DNA of 64,000 bases from Thermodesulfobacteriaceae bacterium. GTDB taxonomy: Bacteria; Desulfobacterota; Thermodesulfobacteria; Thermodesulfobacteriales; Thermodesulfatatoraceae. The DNA is taken from the NCBI GenBank assembly GCA_015494065.1, contig WGCA01000054.1:1-64000 (forward strand), in the 5' to 3' direction. This document shows, one piece after another, positions 8,704 to 19,574 of the stretch (its first letter is position 1; every line of letters begins with the position of its first letter). The notes under the pieces were generated by a model, which was given only the letters and a program-made list of their open reading frames with translations, ran no database searches and had not been told where the DNA came from. A program made the translations under genes and the position numbers.

Positions 8704-9918
8704 ATGAAAGGGCTATCTCCGGAAGAACAGCTGGAATACTTAAGACGAGGAACGGTAGAGATCATCGAAGAAGAGGAATTGCTTGCCAAACTTAAAAGGG
8801 CGCAGGAAACCGGAAGGCCCCTCAGGGTTAAAGCGGGTTTTGACCCTACCGCCCCTGATCTCCACCTGGGCCATACCGTGCTTCTGCGCAAGATGCGCCA
8901 CTTTCAGGACCTGGGGCACGAGGTCTATTTCTTGATCGGTGATTTTACCGCCATGATCGGGGACCCTTCTGGGCGCTCTGAAACCAGACCACCCCTGACC
9001 AAAGAGCAGGTACTGGAAAACGCCAAAACTTACCGGGAACAGGTATTCAAGATCCTGGACCCTGAGAAGACCAAAGTGGTCTTTAACAGCGAATGGATGG
9101 CCCGGTTTACCGCGGAAGACTTTATCAGGCTCTGCGCCAAATATACGGTGGCCAGGATGCTTGAGCGGGAAGATTTTAAGAAACGTTTTGAAAGCGGCCG
9201 GCCCATCGCAATTCACGAATTGATTTATCCCCTGATTCAGGCCTATGATTCTGTAGCCTTAAAAGCCGACGTTGAGCTCGGGGGGACGGACCAGCGTTTT
9301 AACCTCCTGGTGGGCCGGGATATTCAGCGGGAATACGGCCAGGAACCCCAGGTCATAATCACAGTGCCCATCCTTGAGGGTTTGGACGGAGTCCAGAAAA
9401 TGAGCAAATCCCTGGGCAATTACGTGGGTATTACCGAGCCTCCCCGGGAAATGTTTGGCAAACTCATGTCCATTAGCGATACCCTCATGTGGCGCTACTA
9501 CGAACTGCTAACGGACGTCCCTTTAGCAGAAATTACCCGCTGGAAAGAGGAGGTGGCCCAGGGGCGCATAAATCCTAAAGAGCTAAAGATGAAACTGGCC
9601 AAGGAAATTGTGGCCCGTTTCCATTCCCCGGAGGCCGCTGAAAAGGCCGCCGCAGAGTTTGAAAAGGTCTTTGCCAGAGGGGGAATCCCTGATGACCTTC
9701 CGGAAGTGGCGGTAACCGCCGGGGAAATATGGTTGCCGCGCTTTCTAAAAGACCAGGGTTTGGTAAAAAGTACCTCCGAGGGAAAGAGGCTTTTGGCCCA
9801 GGGCGGAGTCCAGATAGACGGCCAAAAGATAAGGCAGGAAAATTTCCTCCTCGAAGCGGGCAGGGACTACGTCTTCCGGGTAGGGAAGAGGCGTTTTCTC
9901 CGGGTCAAGGTTTCTTAA
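8704..9918 (+). CDS. tyrS: Tyrosyl-tRNA synthetase
   Basis: [31 protein letters not shown]-terminal S4 domain. Confidence 0.97.
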   Translation: MKGLSPEEQLEYLRRGTVEIIEEEELLAKLKRAQETGRPLRVKAGFDPTAPDLHLGHTVLLRKMRHFQDLGHEVYFLIGDFTAMIGDPSGRSETRPPLTKEQVLENAKTYREQVFKILDPEKTKVVFNSEWMARFTAEDFIRLCAKYTVARMLEREDFKKRFESGRPIAIHELIYPLIQAYDSVALKADVELGGTDQRFNLLVGRDIQREYGQEPQVIITVPILEGLDGVQKMSKSLGNYVGITEPPREMFGKLMSISDTLMWRYYELLTDVPLAEITRWKEEVAQGRINPKELKMKLAKEIVARFHSPEAAEKAAAEFEKVFARGGIPDDLPEVAVTAGEIWLPRFLKDQGLVKSTSEGKRLLAQGGVQIDGQKIRQENFLLEAGRDYVFRVGKRRFLRVKVS

Positions 9919-10687
9919 GGGGTGGTTGGTACCCCTGAAGGTCCAGGTAAACCTTTAAAAAACCGAGTTGCTTGAGGTGGGCCATGATTTCGGCCTTGCT
10001 CTCCCAAAGGAGCTCGATTTCCCGGGGGTCCACCTCAATCAGGGCCCTGTTGTTTAGAAACCGAACTCTTACCTTGGAAAACCCGAGAGATAAAAGATAG
10101 GCTTCGGCCTTTCTTACCCGGGTAATCTTTTCGGCAGTTATCTTCTCTCCGGGAGGAAAGCGGGTGGCGAGACAAGGGGAGGGGGCTTCCCGGTAACGTC
10201 TCAGACCCAATTTGCGTCCCAAGGCCCGGAGTTCTTCCTTGGTCAAAGAGGCCTCTTTTAGGGGACTCAAGATTTTGAGTTCTTTTAAGGCCTTAAGCCC
10301 TGGGCGGTCTTCTTTGAGGTCGTCTTGCTGGGTACCGTCTGCCAAAGGGAAGGTGCACCGGGAAAGTAAGTTTTCGAACATGGTCTTTTTGCAAAAATAG
10401 CACCGGTCCGGAGGGTTTTTTCGAAACGCCCAAAGGGCGAGGTGGTCAAAGGCGACGAAGTGGTGTCTTACTCCGAGACTTAAAGTGACCAGACGGGCCT
10501 CTATCAGATCTTCAGGTACCATGATGGGGGAGGAGATGGTCAAGGCCTCGACCCGGTGGGGGCCTAAGATGCGGCACGCCAGCACAAGTAATATGCTGCT
10601 ATCCAGGCCCCCGGATAAAGCCACGCTCAGGCCGGGCAGTTCACGGAGCCGGTCCTCAAGCCTTTTAAGTTTGGTGGTCAGCGTCAC
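9905..10687 (-). CDS. larE: ATP-dependent sacrificial sulfur transferase LarE family
   Basis: PP-loop [47 protein letters not shown] start. Confidence 0.9.
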   Translation of the reverse strand: MTLTTKLKRLEDRLRELPGLSVALSGGLDSSILLVLACRILGPHRVEALTISSPIMVPEDLIEARLVTLSLGVRHHFVAFDHLALWAFRKNPPDRCYFCKKTMFENLLSRCTFPLADGTQQDDLKEDRPGLKALKELKILSPLKEASLTKEELRALGRKLGLRRYREAPSPCLATRFPPGEKITAEKITRVRKAEAYLLSLGFSKVRVRFLNNRALIEVDPREIELLWESKAEIMAHLKQLGFLKVYLDLQGYQPPLKKP

Positions 10688-11869
10688 TTAATAAGGGTAA
10701 AGCTCGGTGCCCGGAAAGGCAGCCTGGGGAGCCGCCAGGAGAAACTTCTTTTCCTTGATCCAGCCCTTTAAGATCTCGGCGATCTGGCGCGCCTTAACGT
10801 AGCTTGAAAGGGGCACCGTGGGGACCTCTTTATCGAGCACTTTGATCTTGCCGCTTTTGAGTTCCGCGTAACTCACCGTGCCGTAGGAGCGCTTGATTCC
10901 GTTGGGATAGTCGTAACCGTAGTCCACCACCTGGGTAAAAATCTCTTCGTCCGAGGTGCCGGCAAAGGCGGCGATCTCTTCGTTAAGGATGGGGATGGGA
11001 ACGCCTACTCCTACCGCCAGTGAGCAACCGTAACCCAGGATGCTTACCCCTACCAGCCATTCGGGTTTCATCTGTTTCAGGTCACCGTATACCATAAGGG
11101 TGGCCCCTGGCGCCAGCGGAAGGCCCTTGGGAGTGCGGGGGACCTTAAAATTACACTGGGTGCCTGCCCAGGCCACGTAACCGACCCCTCCCCCTAAAAA
11201 GATCCTGGTCCCCACCCCGATGGTGCGCAAGTAAGGGTCTTTGAAGAGGGGGGATAACTGCCCCGCGGTGGCGTAATTGGCGTTTCTTGCCTTCGGGCGC
11301 AAGACCCCCATATAGGTGTAGATGGTCTTATCGGAAAGATTTATGGCGCAATTGTAGTTCTGGTAAGCGTTACGAGGGTTACACAACAAGGCGTAAGGGA
11401 GGTCTTTTAAGGTTATTTCTTTTTCCAGGTATTTGCGGGGGTAACAATGGGTGCCGTAGGCCCTGGCCACCAAAAGAACCTTTTTGCCTGCTACTAGATC
11501 ATGGATGACGTGGCCACCGCCGTAACGGAATTCCCCAGGGTAAACTTTATTTAAAGGATCGTCTTCAGTGGGCTCCGTCGCCCCCAGGTAAATGTCTACC
11601 GCTGCGATACCGGCGTAGGCCGGCACCCCGTTTAACCAGACCCGGTGGGCCTTGATAGTCGGGACCGAATGACCAAAGTTGATAAAGGCTCCTGAGGAAC
11701 ACATAGGGGCAAAGGTACCGGTGGTCACCACGTCTACTCCCGCTGCTGCTTCTTCCGGGCCGTGTTCCTTTACCAGGGAGACCATTTCCTCCGCCGTGAC
11801 CACCACGGCTTCACCGCGTTTAATCTTTTCGTTGATTTCCGCCAGCGTCTTTTTGACCTTATACCCCAT
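10688..11869 (-). CDS. DUF39-family homocysteine biosynthesis protein
   Basis: MGYKVKKTLAEINEKI...VVTTGTFAPMCSSGAFINFGH; start at 11869 supported by upstream AGGAGG. Confidence 0.87.
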   Translation of the reverse strand: MGYKVKKTLAEINEKIKRGEAVVVTAEEMVSLVKEHGPEEAAAGVDVVTTGTFAPMCSSGAFINFGHSVPTIKAHRVWLNGVPAYAGIAAVDIYLGATEPTEDDPLNKVYPGEFRYGGGHVIHDLVAGKKVLLVARAYGTHCYPRKYLEKEITLKDLPYALLCNPRNAYQNYNCAINLSDKTIYTYMGVLRPKARNANYATAGQLSPLFKDPYLRTIGVGTRIFLGGGVGYVAWAGTQCNFKVPRTPKGLPLAPGATLMVYGDLKQMKPEWLVGVSILGYGCSLAVGVGVPIPILNEEIAAFAGTSDEEIFTQVVDYGYDYPNGIKRSYGTVSYAELKSGKIKVLDKEVPTVPLSSYVKARQIAEILKGWIKEKKFLLAAPQAAFPGTELYPY

Positions 11870-11880
11870 ATTTTCCTCCT

Positions 11881-12480
11881 TTATTCCACCAGGGAGACCA
11901 CCTGATGTCCGGCGATCTCCAAGGCCGCGGCGATGGGTTCCAGGGGGCACTTTTCAAGACGTACGTAATAGATACGTTTGCCAGAAGGGTGGACGTCCAT
12001 GCCTACGGAAATTATTCGTCCCCCGTGTTCCCGGATAATATCCAGCACTTCTTCAAAGCTGCTCTCCTGGCCGGGGATGACGTCAATCCGGGCGCTGGAG
12101 CGCAAAATGCCCATCAATTCGATAAAGGCCTCCAGGAGATCGGTGACGGTGATGATACCCACCAGACGTCCTTTATGGAGTACAGGGAGTCCACCGATTT
12201 TGTACCGGTAAATCAGTTTGGCCGCCTCATCTACCGTGGCTTCCGCATCAATGGTGATGGGGTTGATGATCATCACTTCCCGCACGGGGAGTTTTTCCAT
12301 CACCGTAGGCAGGGCGTATTGACGGATGCTGCTTTCCGTCACCAACCCTACCAGACGCTCCCCCTGGGTGACTGGCAGATGCCTGATGGAGTGCTTCTTC
12401 ATGAGTTGAATAGCTTCTTCTACCGTGGCCTCCGGGGAGATGGTGACCACGTCTTTAATCATCCAGTGTTTGATGCGCAA
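11881..12480 (-). CDS. CBS-domain protein
   Basis: Tandem CBS repeats (MIKDVVTISPEATVEEAIQLM / MIINPITIDAEATVDEAAKLI). Confidence 0.92.
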   Translation of the reverse strand: MRIKHWMIKDVVTISPEATVEEAIQLMKKHSIRHLPVTQGERLVGLVTESSIRQYALPTVMEKLPVREVMIINPITIDAEATVDEAAKLIYRYKIGGLPVLHKGRLVGIITVTDLLEAFIELMGILRSSARIDVIPGQESSFEEVLDIIREHGGRIISVGMDVHPSGKRIYYVRLEKCPLEPIAAALEIAGHQVVSLVE

Positions 12481-12543
12481 TTTATATCCTCACTTGCCTG
12501 ATTTTGGTCCAATATAGCATCAGCCAGGAGGCCTTCAATATTT

Positions 12544-15500
12544 TTAGGCGGCTTGGGGCCGTTTACGCCTTGTTTCTTCAAAATGTTCGTGCACCTGGTG
12601 CATAAAGGCCTCAAGGCGCATCCTGGTACCCATGGAACGCTGGCCGTCGCAGGCCACCGTCAAGACGGGTATCAGCCCCCTTTCCTCCCGCACCCGCTTC
12701 AAAAGCATGGTCACCACGGTGCCAGGCATACAGGTAAAGGGAATAACGTTGACGATCCCATTTACGCCGTGACGTAAGTAATCAAGGCTTTTCCCCACTG
12801 AAAGGATGGCCTCACCTTCGAATTCTTCGCTTACGTAACGCTTGGCCAGGCCAATGATTTCGTCCACCGTGGGTTCTTCTGCACTGTCTAGGAGATCCTC
12901 GACCAGGGAGACGAATTTGTGTTCGTCTTTTATCTGGACGTGGTTTTCGATGATGAGACGGGTAAGCTCCCTTAGTTTGCGCAACCTTTTGGCCCACCGT
13001 TTGGAAGTGTAGTTGATGTAATATATCCATTCCGCGATAGTGGGTAGCCACACTTCGGCCCCCATTTCTTCAAGCACCTTTACGATGTTTTCGTTGGCGA
13101 AACGGTTGGCCCGGACGTAAATTTCGCCTACGATCCCCACTATGGGCTTTTCCCCTTCTCCGTAAGTGGAGATCCGGGCAAACTCTTCCCTGATCTCCTG
13201 CATGGTTTCAAGGAGGTCTTCCCGCCTTTCGATGGCGAGACAGAGCTTTTCAAGGGCCGTAGCGTATACTTCTTCGGTCTCGCCCGGGTTTTCTTCGTAA
13301 GGCCTTATTTCGCGCAGAAGTTTGTCCAGGATGTCCACGCAGACCACAGCTTGCCAGGAAAGCCTGATAAAGTCTCCACCTCCGATCAGCCCGAGCTCCC
13401 GGTAGAATTTTACGTCCTGGGTGGGTGAATAAATGGGCACGTTTTCGTAGCCCAGTTCGTCAAGGATTTTGCGGTGTAGGCGGTTGTACTGTCCGAACCG
13501 ACAGGGGCCCGAGCCAGAGGGCATGAAAAAGGCCGCCCGGTTCGGGTCAAAATCCGGCTGCTGCAACATCTTAAGCATATCCCCGGTGGTGAGCACCGCG
13601 GGGTAACACTCTTTGCCAGAAGTATAACGGCGGCCAAGTTTAAGCGATTCCTCGTCTGATTCCGGAAGTACCTTGGCGTTAACCCCGCAGGCCCGGAAGG
13701 CCGCCGCCAGGGCGTAGGCGTGGTCCGCCATGTGAGGGATATAGAGTACGCGGCCGTCTTCGGGTTTGACCTTGCGCCGGTAGCGCCGCGGGGGCTTGGT
13801 CCCGGTCTGCCGCTTGCCGCGAACGCTGTCTAGGAAGGCTTCGATGCGGGTTACCAGGCCAGCGTCAGCACTGTGTTCGTCTATTTCAAGTTCAAGATAC
13901 GGCTTACCCCCCAACAGCTCTTCGAAAAAGTGGATAATAAAGGAATCCGGCCCGCAGGAGAAATTGGTAAGGAAGATTGGGTAGAGGTTTTCGTGTTCTC
14001 TGATGAAATGAGCGGCCAGGAGGAAACGTTGGCCATAGCGCCAGTACATCCCCTCAAGGCCGTCAAGATCCTTGACTTCCGCCAGGGGAAGCATGTCCAC
14101 CGGGATACCCACCACCCCAAGGCTCCTTATCTTGTTGTGTATGGCAAGATTCGCTCCCGGGTCACAGGCATTATAGGGGCGGCCCACGATCACCAGGGCT
14201 ACTTCATCTTCCTTGAGCTGCCCTAAGACCTCCTGGCCCCTCCTCTTAAGCCAGGTCTCAAAATCTCTCTGGGCCCTTTCTGCCTTGGCCCAGGCCTCTT
14301 TTAATTCGCGGTAGGGGACCTTTAAGAGTGCGGCCAGCTCTTTCTTTTCGTTTTCCAGGACCTTGCCACCGGTGCCGAAATGAAAGACCGGGGCCAGCAG
14401 CTCCGCCCCGTAATTTTCAAAATTGAAGGAGGCGGCAAGGGCAGAAGGGATGCTCTGGACGTAAGGGCAGATTTTGCCCACCTGAAGGTCGGGATGGTCA
14501 GGGGGAAGATCGATGATATAGGGTACGAAGATCTTCTTTACCCCCTTGGCCAGGAGGTCAGAAACGTGGCCGTGGGCGATCTTTACGGGAAAACAGGTCT
14601 CTGCCGCCACCGCTTCACACCCGACGTTTATGAGTTTTTTATTGGTTGGTTCCGAAAGGACCACTCCAAATCCCAGTTCCTGTAGAAGGGTGGCAAAGAA
14701 GGGAAGTCTTTCGAAATTAAATAAGGCCCGGGGAAGGCCGATTTTTCCCCGCCTGCCTTCGCCATCTTCAAGATAGCTGAGGAGCCTCTCCTCCCTTTCC
14801 TTAATGAGGTTGGGCAGCTCTTGGGGAGGTTTGCGGTGGTCTACTTCGTATTTTTCACACCGTCCTCCGTAAAAATAGGGAGGATTCCCCTCGATGGAGA
14901 CCTTTCTTATTTCACATTGGTTGGGGCAGCCCTTACATTCAAAGGTCGAGATCTCGTATCTTACCTTTGAAAGGTCAAACCCCCTGAATTTAGTCTGCCC
15001 TTTGGTTTCTTCCCGGGCCAGCAGGGCCGCCCCCAGGGCCCCGGTGACCTCGTGGTGCGGTGGCACGATGATCTCTTTCCCCAATACCCGTTCAAAGGCC
15101 GCCACGATCCCGGCGTTAAAGGCGGTGGCCCCCTGGTAGAAGACCTTTTGGCCTATCTTGCGGCCTTCTACCACCTTGTTCAGGTAGTTGTGCACGATGG
15201 CGTAGCAGAGTCCGGCGATGAGGTCTTCCTTGGGCAACCCCTGTTGCTGGTAATGCAAGAGGTCGGATTGCATAAAAACCGTGCACCGCTCCCCCATCTC
15301 CACCGGGGCTTCTGAGGCCAGGGCGTACTGGCCAAATTCCTCTATGGGTACTCCCAGGCGCACGGCCTGTTCTTCGAGAAAGGAACCCGTGCCCGCGGCA
15401 CAGGCCTTGTTCATGGTAAAGTCCACGATGGCTCCCCGCTCCAGCCGGATATACTTGGAGTCCTGTCCCCCGATCTCGATGATGGTATCCACTTCGGGAT

Positions 15501-16728
15501 CAAGAAAGGCCGCGGCTTTGGCCTGGGCCGTGATCTCGTTGCGGATGACGTCGGCCCCTACAAAATCTCCCACCAGATAGCGCCCGGAACCGGTGGTGCC
15601 AACTCCCAGGATCTCAATTTCAAAGTTTTTTGGAAGCCTTTCTTTGAGGTTTAGCAGGCCCTCTTTTACGCTTTCTAAGGGTTTGCCATGGTGTAAAGCG
15701 TAGGTTTTGGCGATGAGGCGCCCTTTCTCGTCTAGGGCTACCAGCTTGGTGCTCACGGAGCCCACGTCTATTCCCAAGTAAAGGCGGAGTTTTTGCCCCT
15801 GGGCCGGGAAAGAGGTCTCTTTGGTGATGGTCTTTATGGTATAGGGGCCGAGCTTGGGCAGACGTTTGACGGAACGTTTCCGGTTTTTGAGGTATTCTTC
15901 AAGGATTTCGGCCCCTTGGTAGGGGGCGGCGAAACGCCCGTCAAGCCCGTAGAGGGCCGCCCCGATGGCCCCCATGATGAAGTGGTACCGCGGAATAATG
16001 AGTTCTCCTTCCTTGAGGTTGAAGATCTCTTTAATGGCCCGGCGAACCCCAAGATTGGCCGCCACCCCTCCCTGAAACACGATGGGCGGAAGTACCTTTC
16101 GGCCCCGGGCCAGATTGCTCTTAAGATTCCTGATGATGGCAAAACAGAGGCCAGCTATTATTTCGTGGTCCGGCACCGCTGCCTGCTGGAGGTGGATCAT
16201 GTCGGACTTGGCAAAGACCGTACAGCGGCCAGCGATCCGGGGAATATTCTGGGCCTTTAAGGCCAACTGGCTGAATTCCTCGATAGAATAACCCAGCCGG
16301 GCCGCCTGTTGCTCCAGAAAGGCACCGGTGCCCGCCGCACACATGGTGTTGAGGGCAAAATCTTTGATCCGGAACTTGCCTTCTTCATGGGAGATAAAAA
16401 CCAGTTTGGAGTCTTCCCCGCCAATGTCAATGATGGTATTGGCCTCGGGGTGGTAATGTTCCACCGCCCGGGCGTGAGCCATCACTTCGTTTACAAAGGC
16501 CACGGATAGGATCTGAGAGATAAATTTGCCCGCGGTCCCGGTACAGGTAAGCCCCTCAAGTTCGCTTCCGAAACGTTCTTCGACTTCTTTAAGGATTCGG
16601 GCGGCGGTTTCTACCGGCTGGCCGTGTGTTTTCTGGTAGGTGTGGTAAAGGACCTCCCTTTTTTCGTTAAGGACTGCCACCTTGGCCGTTCCCGAACCCA
16701 CATCCAGGCCTACGTAATATCCTGCCAT
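12544..16728 (-). CDS. Large acyl-CoA dehydratase activase (duplicated BadF/BcrA ATPase plus DUF2229-type domain)
   Basis: 1394 aa; YYVGLDVGSGTAKVAVL, IDIGGEDSK, LYLGIDVGSVSTKLVAL, IEIGGQDSK. Confidence 0.93.
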   Translation of the reverse strand: MAGYYVGLDVGSGTAKVAVLNEKREVLYHTYQKTHGQPVETAARILKEVEERFGSELEGLTCTGTAGKFISQILSVAFVNEVMAHARAVEHYHPEANTIIDIGGEDSKLVFISHEEGKFRIKDFALNTMCAAGTGAFLEQQAARLGYSIEEFSQLALKAQNIPRIAGRCTVFAKSDMIHLQQAAVPDHEIIAGLCFAIIRNLKSNLARGRKVLPPIVFQGGVAANLGVRRAIKEIFNLKEGELIIPRYHFIMGAIGAALYGLDGRFAAPYQGAEILEEYLKNRKRSVKRLPKLGPYTIKTITKETSFPAQGQKLRLYLGIDVGSVSTKLVALDEKGRLIAKTYALHHGKPLESVKEGLLNLKERLPKNFEIEILGVGTTGSGRYLVGDFVGADVIRNEITAQAKAAAFLDPEVDTIIEIGGQDSKYIRLERGAIVDFTMNKACAAGTGSFLEEQAVRLGVPIEEFGQYALASEAPVEMGERCTVFMQSDLLHYQQQGLPKEDLIAGLCYAIVHNYLNKVVEGRKIGQKVFYQGATAFNAGIVAAFERVLGKEIIVPPHHEVTGALGAALLAREETKGQTKFRGFDLSKVRYEISTFECKGCPNQCEIRKVSIEGNPPYFYGGRCEKYEVDHRKPPQELPNLIKEREERLLSYLEDGEGRRGKIGLPRALFNFERLPFFATLLQELGFGVVLSEPTNKKLINVGCEAVAAETCFPVKIAHGHVSDLLAKGVKKIFVPYIIDLPPDHPDLQVGKICPYVQSIPSALAASFNFENYGAELLAPVFHFGTGGKVLENEKKELAALLKVPYRELKEAWAKAERAQRDFETWLKRRGQEVLGQLKEDEVALVIVGRPYNACDPGANLAIHNKIRSLGVVGIPVDMLPLAEVKDLDGLEGMYWRYGQRFLLAAHFIREHENLYPIFLTNFSCGPDSFIIHFFEELLGGKPYLELEIDEHSADAGLVTRIEAFLDSVRGKRQTGTKPPRRYRRKVKPEDGRVLYIPHMADHAYALAAAFRACGVNAKVLPESDEESLKLGRRYTSGKECYPAVLTTGDMLKMLQQPDFDPNRAAFFMPSGSGPCRFGQYNRLHRKILDELGYENVPIYSPTQDVKFYRELGLIGGGDFIRLSWQAVVCVDILDKLLREIRPYEENPGETEEVYATALEKLCLAIERREDLLETMQEIREEFARISTYGEGEKPIVGIVGEIYVRANRFANENIVKVLEEMGAEVWLPTIAEWIYYINYTSKRWAKRLRKLRELTRLIIENHVQIKDEHKFVSLVEDLLDSAEEPTVDEIIGLAKRYVSEEFEGEAILSVGKSLDYLRHGVNGIVNVIPFTCMPGTVVTMLLKRVREERGLIPVLTVACDGQRSMGTRMRLEAFMHQVHEHFEETRRKRPQAA

Positions 16729-16818
16729 CCCGACCTCCCTCTGGCTTTAGGCTCTGCTGAAACAGATTTTAAAACAAATTTAAGTTTTTTGCTCGGAAAT
16801 TGAAACACTTTTCAATAA

Positions 16819-17466
16819 CTAACTTTTAAAAAGTTTATTGAAAACTGTCCGCGGAAGCCCTTGTTTAAGGGAAGCCAAGGTTTCTTCGGGCCTGGTGTGC
16901 CTGCCCACCAGGATTTTTAACACCTTGGCCCCTTGGCGGGCGTAGAATTCTTTAAGCGGGCGGGTGCGGGCCTTGTAGGTCTGCCACTTCTTGTAGATCA
17001 ACTCGATGCGGTCGTCATCGCGGCCCTTGCGGTCTCCCCCGGTGTTGCGGTGGATGCGTTCAAGTATCTCTTCAAACGAGGCCTCAAGGACCAGGACCAG
17101 GGGGATATTTACGTATTCTTTCATTAACCGAGCCTGGCCTTCGTGGCGCGGGAGCCCGTTTAGGACCAGTATTTCTTCTCCCGTGGCCTCTTTAAATTGC
17201 AAAAAGGCCCGCAGGATCTTTTCTGCCAGGTAAAAATGTTCGTTTTCCAAAAGGAGCCCCTCGGCCAGGACTTTCTGGATAAAGACCCTCTCTGAAGGGA
17301 GGATCCCGTCCCTTATCTCTCCCCGGGCGATGGCCCGCAGCTCACGGCCGAAATCAAAATGGAAAAAACGCCGACCGTAAAGCCCTTGGGCCTCTAAAAG
17401 ATCCCCCAGGGGGGATTTCCCAACTCCCGTAGGGCCGAGTAGTAAAATTCCCTTAAGCATCCTCAA
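16819..17466 (-). CDS. Adenylate-kinase-like nucleoside monophosphate kinase
   Basis: GPTGVGKSPLGDLLE Walker A; LNGLPRHEGQARL. Confidence 0.75.
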   Translation of the reverse strand: MRMLKGILLLGPTGVGKSPLGDLLEAQGLYGRRFFHFDFGRELRAIARGEIRDGILPSERVFIQKVLAEGLLLENEHFYLAEKILRAFLQFKEATGEEILVLNGLPRHEGQARLMKEYVNIPLVLVLEASFEEILERIHRNTGGDRKGRDDDRIELIYKKWQTYKARTRPLKEFYARQGAKVLKILVGRHTRPEETLASLKQGLPRTVFNKLFKS

Positions 17467-18434
17467 GGCAAGATCGCTTCGACGAAGGCTTGAGGGTCAA
17501 AGGGTTGCAGGTCTTCCAGTTTTTCTCCCAGTCCCACAAAACAGATGGGGATTTTGAAAAGATGCGTCAAGGTTAAGGCGATCCCTCCCTTGGCCGTTCC
17601 GTCCATTTTGGTGAGGATAAGACCGTTGATAGGTAAGGCCTCACGGAAATACTTGACCTGGTTGACGGCGTTCTGTCCGGTGGTGGCATCAATTACGAGT
17701 AGGTTCTGGTGCGGGGCACCGGGAAGCACCTTTCCGGCGACCCGGGCCATTTTTTTGAGTTCTTCCATGAGGTTATATTTGGTATGGAGGCGGCCGGCAG
17801 TATCAACCAGGACCACGTCAAGTCCCCGGGCCTTGGCGGCTTTAAGGCCTTCAAACACCACTGACGAAGGGTCTGCCCCGGGGTGCTGTTTGACCACAGG
17901 TACCTGAAGCCTTTTGCCCCAGGTCTCGAGTTGTTCGATGGCCGCAGCCCGAAAGGTGTCGGCCGCCACGAAGAGTACGGTAAACCCTTCGTTTTTGAGG
18001 CGAAAACCGAGTTTGGCGATGGAGGTGGTTTTCCCTACCCCGTTTACCCCCACCACAAAGATAACCGCAGGTTTGGCCTCTGGTGGGAAGGGAGGGGGCT
18101 CAAGGGCGAGTATTTTGAGCATTTCTTCTTTGAGCGCCTCTTTGAACTGGGAAGTCTTTAGAAGCTCTCCCTGTTGAACCCTGATTTTTAACGGAGTCAG
18201 GAGCGCCCTTACGGTATCCAGGTTGATGTCTGCCGTGATCAGGGCCTCTTCCAGTTCCTCAAAGAAGGCCTCGTCTACCGTGCGCTCCACCACGAAGATC
18301 TCTTCGAGGCCTTCTTTTAGACGCTCACGGGTCTTGGAAAGTCCCTGGCGAAATTTATCCCAGAGGCCCTTTTTTTCCTCTTTATGCCCTTGGTCGGGGG
18401 CGCTCTCTTCCTTCCGGCGTAACCACTTGAACAT
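17463..18434 (-). CDS. ftsY: Signal recognition particle receptor FtsY
   Basis: SRP GTPase motifs GVNGVGKTTSIAKL, DTFRAAAIEQLE, DTAGRLHTKYNLM, TKMDGTAKGG. Confidence 0.97.
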   Translation of the reverse strand: MFKWLRRKEESAPDQGHKEEKKGLWDKFRQGLSKTRERLKEGLEEIFVVERTVDEAFFEELEEALITADINLDTVRALLTPLKIRVQQGELLKTSQFKEALKEEMLKILALEPPPFPPEAKPAVIFVVGVNGVGKTTSIAKLGFRLKNEGFTVLFVAADTFRAAAIEQLETWGKRLQVPVVKQHPGADPSSVVFEGLKAAKARGLDVVLVDTAGRLHTKYNLMEELKKMARVAGKVLPGAPHQNLLVIDATTGQNAVNQVKYFREALPINGLILTKMDGTAKGGIALTLTHLFKIPICFVGLGEKLEDLQPFDPQAFVEAILP

Positions 18435-18503
18435 AACTTTCCCTTGCGTTAAAAGAGCTAGAGTCTAGCTAAGAGATAGCTTAGCCCGGAGACCTTGGCA
18501 AGC

Positions 18504-19574
18504 ATGAAAGTGGAACTGAAACTACTGCCAGCAGAAAAACGGGGCCGCTTGACCAACCAGTCCAACCTCCCTTTCGGGCGTATCTTTACCGACCACATGT
18601 TTTATATGTTTTACCGGGAAGGGGAAGGTTGGCAGGGGGCCTGCATCAAACCCTACGAACCCATCTGCCTTGATCCCGCTGCCGTAGTCTTTCATTACAG
18701 CCAGACTATCTTTGAAGGCCTTAAGGCCTACTACGGCGTAGATGGCCGGATCAGACTCTTTCGCCCGGAACGCAACCTGGCCCGGCTCAACCGGTCGGCC
18801 CGCAGGATGTGTATGCCAGAAGTGGACGAAGATTTTGTGCTAAAGGCCTTAAAACAGCTGGTCTACGTGGAGAGGGAATGGGTGCCGAAGGAAAAGGGCT
18901 CAGCCCTCTATATCCGGCCCCTCATGATGGGGACCGAGGCCTTCCTGGGCGTCAAACCAAGTGCAGAATACATCTTCTTTATAATTCTTTCCCCGGTGGG
19001 GGCTTACTACAAAGAAGGTTTCAACCCTATAAAGATCTACGTGACGGATAAATACGTACGCGCCGCCCCTGGAGGGGTGGGGGACGTAAAGACGGGGGGC
19101 AACTACGCCGCCAGCCTTATGGCCTCCGAGGAGGCCAAAAAGCTTGGCTATACCCAGGTGCTCTGGCTGGACGCGGTGGAAAGACGTTACGTAGAAGAAG
19201 TGGGCACCATGAACATCTTTTTCTATTTCGAAGATGAGCTGGCCACCCCGGCCCTTACCGGTACCATCCTTCCCGGAATTACCCGGGAGTCGGTAATTCA
19301 GATGGCCCGGGACTGGGGTCTTAGGGTGAGTGAGAGGCGGATCTCCATCGAAGAGGTGCTTTCCGCAGCAGAATCCGGGCGTCTTAAGGAATGTTTTGGT
19401 ACCGGAACCGCAGCGGTCATCTCCCCGGTGGGCTGGTTGGCTTACAAGGGCAAGGAATACGTCATCAACCAGGGGCAGACAGGGCCCTTGGCCCGCAAAC
19501 TCTTTGAAGAACTTACCGGGATCCAGTACGGTTCACGCCCTGATCCTTATGGCTGGATTCAATTTGTTCCCTAA
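18504..19574 (+). CDS. ilvE: Branched-chain amino acid aminotransferase
   Basis: Class IV aminotransferase; SQTIFEGLKAYYG, EEVGTMNIFF, GTGTAAVISPVG. Confidence 0.95.
   Translation: MKVELKLLPAEKRGRLTNQSNLPFGRIFTDHMFYMFYREGEGWQGACIKPYEPICLDPAAVVFHYSQTIFEGLKAYYGVDGRIRLFRPERNLARLNRSARRMCMPEVDEDFVLKALKQLVYVEREWVPKEKGSALYIRPLMMGTEAFLGVKPSAEYIFFIILSPVGAYYKEGFNPIKIYVTDKYVRAAPGGVGDVKTGGNYAASLMASEEAKKLGYTQVLWLDAVERRYVEEVGTMNIFFYFEDELATPALTGTILPGITRESVIQMARDWGLRVSERRISIEEVLSAAESGRLKECFGTGTAAVISPVGWLAYKGKEYVINQGQTGPLARKLFEELTGIQYGSRPDPYGWIQFVP

Noticed and set aside
12553-16509. Numerous plus-strand ORFs (74-155 aa) opposite the acyl-CoA dehydratase activase
   Set aside because: Typical mirror ORFs of GC-rich coding DNA; no recognisable domains.
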